From contig JAAYHI010000137.1 in the NCBI GenBank assembly GCA_012727415.1, forward strand, positions 1 to 26,041: a stretch of DNA of 26,041 bases, read 5' to 3'. Shown here piece by piece: positions 23,795 to 26,041 of this stretch. The stretch comes from Bacillota bacterium (GTDB lineage: Bacteria; Bacillota; Proteinivoracia; UBA4975). Position 1 is the stretch's first letter, and each line of letters starts with the position of its first letter. The notes under the pieces are model-generated. The model was not told where the DNA came from and did no database searches. It was given only the letters and a program-made list of their open reading frames with translations. Position numbers and translations under genes: made by a program.

Positions 23795-25173
23795 ATGACA
23801 GGGAAAAAGATGCCCCCGCCCTGGCGCATCAAGATGGTCGAGATGATTAAGATGAACACCAGGGAAGAGCGCGAACTACTCTTGGAGCAGGCAGGGTATA
23901 ATTTATTTAACTTACCTTCTAAAGAGGTTTACATTGACCTTCTGACCGACAGCGGCACCGCTGCCATGAGTGATCTGCAGTGGGCAGGGCTGATGCGGGG
24001 TGATGAGGCCTATGCCGGCAGCCGCAGCTATTTTCATTTGCAAAGCACTGTTGAAGAGCTGATGGGCTTTAAATATGTCGTTCCCACCCATCAAGGCCGC
24101 GGAGCAGAAAATATTCTCTTTCACCACCTGATAAAACCCGGTCAATATGTCCTGGGCAACATGCATTTTGACACCACCAAAGCACATATTGAGTTTAACA
24201 AGGGGCGTGCAGTTAACTTAGCTGCAGAAATCGCCAATGATACCCAGGCCTACCACCCATTTAAGGGGAATTTTGATTTGCAGGCCTTAGAGCAGTTTAT
24301 TGAAGAAAAAGGACCCGGGAACATCGCCTTTATTCTCGTTACAATTACCTGCAACAGCGCCGGCGGCCAGCCGGTATCCATGGCCAACATGCGCGGGGTG
24401 CGGGAAATAGCCCGCCGCCATGGCCTGCAGGTCTTTTATGACGCCGCTCGTTTCGCGGAAAATGCCTGGTTTATTAAGCAGCGGGAGAAAGAATATGCCA
24501 GCGCGCCGATAACAGAGATTGTCCGGGAAATGTTCAGCTATGCCGATGGCTGCACCATGAGCGCCAAGAAGGATGCCATAGTCAACATCGGCGGTTTTGT
24601 AGGCCTCAGGGATGAAGCCCAGTACAAAGCGGTCTCCCGTTTAGGCGTCATCTTTGAGGGATTCCCCACCTACGGCGGCTTGGCGGGCCGTGATATGGAA
24701 GCAATTGCCCTCGGCCTCAAGGAGGCTGTCCAGGAGGACTATCTTGCATATCGCGTCGGCCAGGTGGAATACCTGGGCTCCCTGCTGCGGGATGCAGGCA
24801 TCCCCATTGTCGAACCTGTGGGGGGACACGCTGTCTTTGTTGATGCCCGCAAGTTCTTGCCCCATATCCCCAAGGAGCAGTTCCCCGCTCAGGCACTGTG
24901 CATTAACTCTATCGGGAAGGCGGCGTCAGGGCCGTTGAAGTTGGAGGAGTGCTGGCGGGAAGAGATCCGGAAACCGGCGAGAATATCTTCCCGGAACTGG
25001 ACCTCTTGCGCCTGACAATCCCCCGCAGGGTCTATACCAATGAACATATGGACGCCATTGCCGATGCCCTTATTAAGGTCAAGGAACGGGCGGCATCTGT
25101 CCGCGGCGTGGCCTTCGTAGATGAACCTCCGATTTTGCGGCACTTTACCGCCACTTTCAAGATAGTCCAGTAA
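23795..25173 (+). pseudogene. tnaA: Tryptophanase (tryptophan indole-lyase), interrupted by a single-base frameshift
   Basis: PLP-dependent beta-eliminating lyase. ATG 23795 follows GGGAGG (23780-23785). Codons 1-371 match tryptophanase/tyrosine phenol-lyase throughout: DLLTDSGT, GDEAYAGSRSYF, PTHQGRGAEN, NSAGGQPVSMANM, and SAKKDA with the PLP lysine probably K259. At 24905-24909 (AAC TCT) the frame is lost: the reading continues out of frame to a stop at 25013-25015, while the true C-terminus (LYREGGVRAVEVG, AGRDPETGEN, LRLTIPRRVYT, LRHFTATFK) runs in the -1 frame from 24907 to 25173. One missing C would explain it; the repaired protein would be 459 residues. Specificity positions are tryptophanase-like: D126, V383 and H450, where tyrosine phenol-lyase has Thr, Arg and Phe. 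The truncated 406-residue product lacks the carboxylate-binding arginine (R406). Either a recent pseudogene or a sequence error. Confidence 0.88.
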
Positions 25174-25192
25174 GGTTGAAAGGAGACAAAAC

Positions 25193-25576
25193 ATGGCTAA
25201 GGTTATCGTTAGCACAGAAAATGCCCCTGCTGCCATTGGCCCCTATTCTCAGGCTGTGCAGGTGGGGAACTTACTCTTTACTTCGGGGCAGATTCCCTTT
25301 GTCCCCAGTACCGGCGAATTGGTATCCAAGGACATCCGGGAACAGACAAAGCAGTGCCTGGAGAACATCAACGGAATCCTGGAGGAAGCGGGAACAGGCC
25401 TGGAAAACTGCATTAAGTGCACAATTTTCATTAAGGACATGAATCAGTTCGGGCAAATCAATGAGGTGTACAGCTCTTATTTCCCCGAAAACCCTCCTGC
25501 CCGGTCTTGCGTGGAGGTGGCCCGCTTACCCAAGGATGTAGACATCGAAATTGAGGCTATTGCTTTAATTCCCTAA
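25193..25576 (+). CDS. ridA: RidA-family enamine/imine deaminase
   Basis: A 127-residue protein with AAAGGAG about 8 bases before ATG 25193. Family signatures: AIGPYSQAVQVGNLLFTSGQ at the N-terminus, the carboxylate-binding arginine R104 in PPARSCVEV, and the C-terminal DIEIEAIA containing the conserved glutamate (E119). Length is exactly that of RidA (YjgF/YER057c/UK114) proteins, which form trimers. RidA hydrolyses reactive 2-aminoacrylate and related enamines released by PLP enzymes to keto acid plus ammonia. It lies 19 bases after the tryptophanase gene, whose beta-elimination yields 2-aminoacrylate, so the pairing is chemically logical. Unlike tnaA the frame is intact. Confidence 0.95.
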   Translation: MAKVIVSTENAPAAIGPYSQAVQVGNLLFTSGQIPFVPSTGELVSKDIREQTKQCLENINGILEEAGTGLENCIKCTIFIKDMNQFGQINEVYSSYFPENPPARSCVEVARLPKDVDIEIEAIALIP

Positions 25577-25593
25577 GGGTTAAAATATATTAT

Positions 25594-25632
25594 GCATAAG
25601 ATGCCGGTCCGTAAGCGGCCGGCATCTTATGC
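25594..25632. repeat. Long perfect inverted repeat (14-bp arms) after ridA
   Basis: GCATAAGATGCCGG (25594-25607) and CCGGCATCTTATGC (25619-25632) are exact complements. The 11-base centre can add CCG/CGG pairs. It begins 17 bases after the ridA stop and probably forms its 3' hairpin. There is no T-run after it on the + strand, so classical intrinsic termination is uncertain; on the - strand it is followed by an A/T-rich stretch. Confidence 0.8.
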
Positions 25633-25648
25633 GCAGCATTAAATTCCC

Positions 25649-25679
25649 TTGTCTAAGCAATACTTTACAGGGGTACAAT
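25649..25679 (+). promoter_or_regulatory. Weak candidate promoter of the HD-domain gene
   Basis: TACAAT (25674-25679) is a fair -10. The nearest -35-like hexamer TTGTCT (25649-25654) is at a long 19-base spacing. It lies after the inverted repeat, just before the ribosome site. Confidence 0.3.
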
Positions 25680-25700
25680 GTAAATGGGAGGAATTCATCT

Positions 25701-26041
25701 GTGCAGCAATACTACCTACCTGTAGCAAATTTCGTCCGGGAATATATGGAGACCACCGAAGGTCCTGAAGCGGGGCACAGGCGCACTGCCAGCTTCCGCT
25801 GGCGCCATACTCTGCGGGTACTGTCAACTGCCAGGGAAATAGGCCTGGCAGAAGGGGCCAATATGGAGGTCTTGGAGATCGCAGCCCTGCTTCACGACGT
25901 AGCAAAATTAGATCCCCGCGCTGATGAAATCCATCATGCCGTCCTCGGCAGCCAGGTAGCAGAAGATTTTTTGCGCAAACTCGGTATCCCCGAACAGCCC
26001 TTGCAGATGATAATTGAGGCAATACGATATCACTCTTTGGA
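25701..26041 (+). CDS. HD-domain metal-dependent phosphohydrolase, N-terminal part (runs off the window)
   Basis: GTG 25701, with GGGAGG (25686-25691) 9 bases upstream, opens a frame that is still open at the last base; 113 codons are visible. The HD-domain ligands appear in order: H36 in RWRHTLRV, H65-D66 in ALLHDVAKLD with K69, and later histidines H78/H79 in EIHHAVLGSQ and the final RYHS. The family hydrolyses phosphate esters or nucleotides with a divalent metal; the substrate is not evident. The C-terminal end, including the last HD aspartate, is outside the window. Confidence 0.82.
   Translation, partial: MQQYYLPVANFVREYMETTEGPEAGHRRTASFRWRHTLRVLSTAREIGLAEGANMEVLEIAALLHDVAKLDPRADEIHHAVLGSQVAEDFLRKLGIPEQPLQMIIEAIRYHSL

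Noticed and set aside
24895..24915. Programmed -1 frameshifting to make full-length tryptophanase
   Set aside because: The junction TGC ATT AAC TCT has no X-XXY-YYZ slippery heptamer and no evident downstream pseudoknot; the enzyme family is not known to use frameshifting. A mutation or sequence error is simpler.
23795..25173. Annotation as tyrosine phenol-lyase
   Set aside because: The three discriminating positions (D126, V383, H450) are those of tryptophanase, not the Thr/Arg/Phe of phenol-lyase.
1..26041. CRISPR arrays, transposases, integrases, toxin-antitoxin pairs or known phage-defence cassettes
   Set aside because: No tandem spaced repeats, terminal inverted repeats with a transposase, or characteristic domains were found; AddAB and the SbcCD-like genes are core repair genes rather than evidence of a defence island.

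Overview
The window looks like chromosomal DNA from a Gram-positive, probably anaerobic bacterium of the phylum Bacillota (Clostridia-like), with a G+C content that by eye is somewhat above 50%. The evidence is an AddA/AddB helicase-nuclease pair, an SbcD/YhaO-like plus YhaN-like pair, oxygen-sensitive Fe-S and radical-SAM enzymes, a lipoprotein, strong Shine-Dalgarno sites with frequent GTG/TTG starts, and sigma-A-like promoters. The genus cannot be fixed from this sequence. No tRNA, rRNA, CRISPR array, insertion sequence or prophage gene was seen. Coding density is very high and no gene-free stretch exceeds about 220 bases.

Layout. (1) 1-4109, + strand: the end of an SbcD/YhaO-like phosphoesterase gene, an overlapping YhaN-like SMC-type ATPase with a membrane hairpin in its middle, and a TIM-barrel isomerase/AP-endonuclease-superfamily gene, closed by a two-way terminator. 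(2) 4135-6144, - strand: a lone methyl-accepting chemotaxis protein. (3) 6364-14125, + strand: an M42 aminopeptidase, a two-TM small membrane protein, addB and addA, closed by a second two-way terminator. (4) 14166-16747, - strand: a TtcA-like tRNA thiolase and, downstream, a large alpha/beta-hydrolase-fold protein that appears to have lost its catalytic residues. (5) 16829-17836, + strand: an Fe-S aldo/keto reductase. (6) 17907-18643, - strand: a DUF2161 nuclease-fold protein preceded by a possible translationally coupled 23-codon ORF. (7) 18695-23674, + strand: a five-gene run of YtqA-like radical SAM protein, D-2-hydroxyacid dehydrogenase, ribokinase, nucleoside hydrolase and a beta-propeller lipoprotein, with a perfect 10-bp inverted repeat just before the lipoprotein. 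(8) 23795-25576, + strand: a tryptophanase gene broken by a one-base frameshift, followed by ridA. (9) 25701-end: the start of an HD-domain phosphohydrolase.

How genes fit together. AddA and AddB form the recombinational double-strand-break end-processing complex. The nucleoside hydrolase releases ribose and the overlapping ribokinase phosphorylates it, a compact ribonucleoside salvage step. Tryptophanase produces 2-aminoacrylate, which RidA clears, so their adjacency makes chemical sense. I found no single block that I would call a new defence or metabolic system. The most notable signals are degenerate enzymes (phosphoesterase, esterase, AddB ATP site), the broken tryptophanase, and several unusual regulatory architectures (overlapping divergent promoters at 18595-18692, a coupled leader ORF, and the inverted repeat at 22444-22470).
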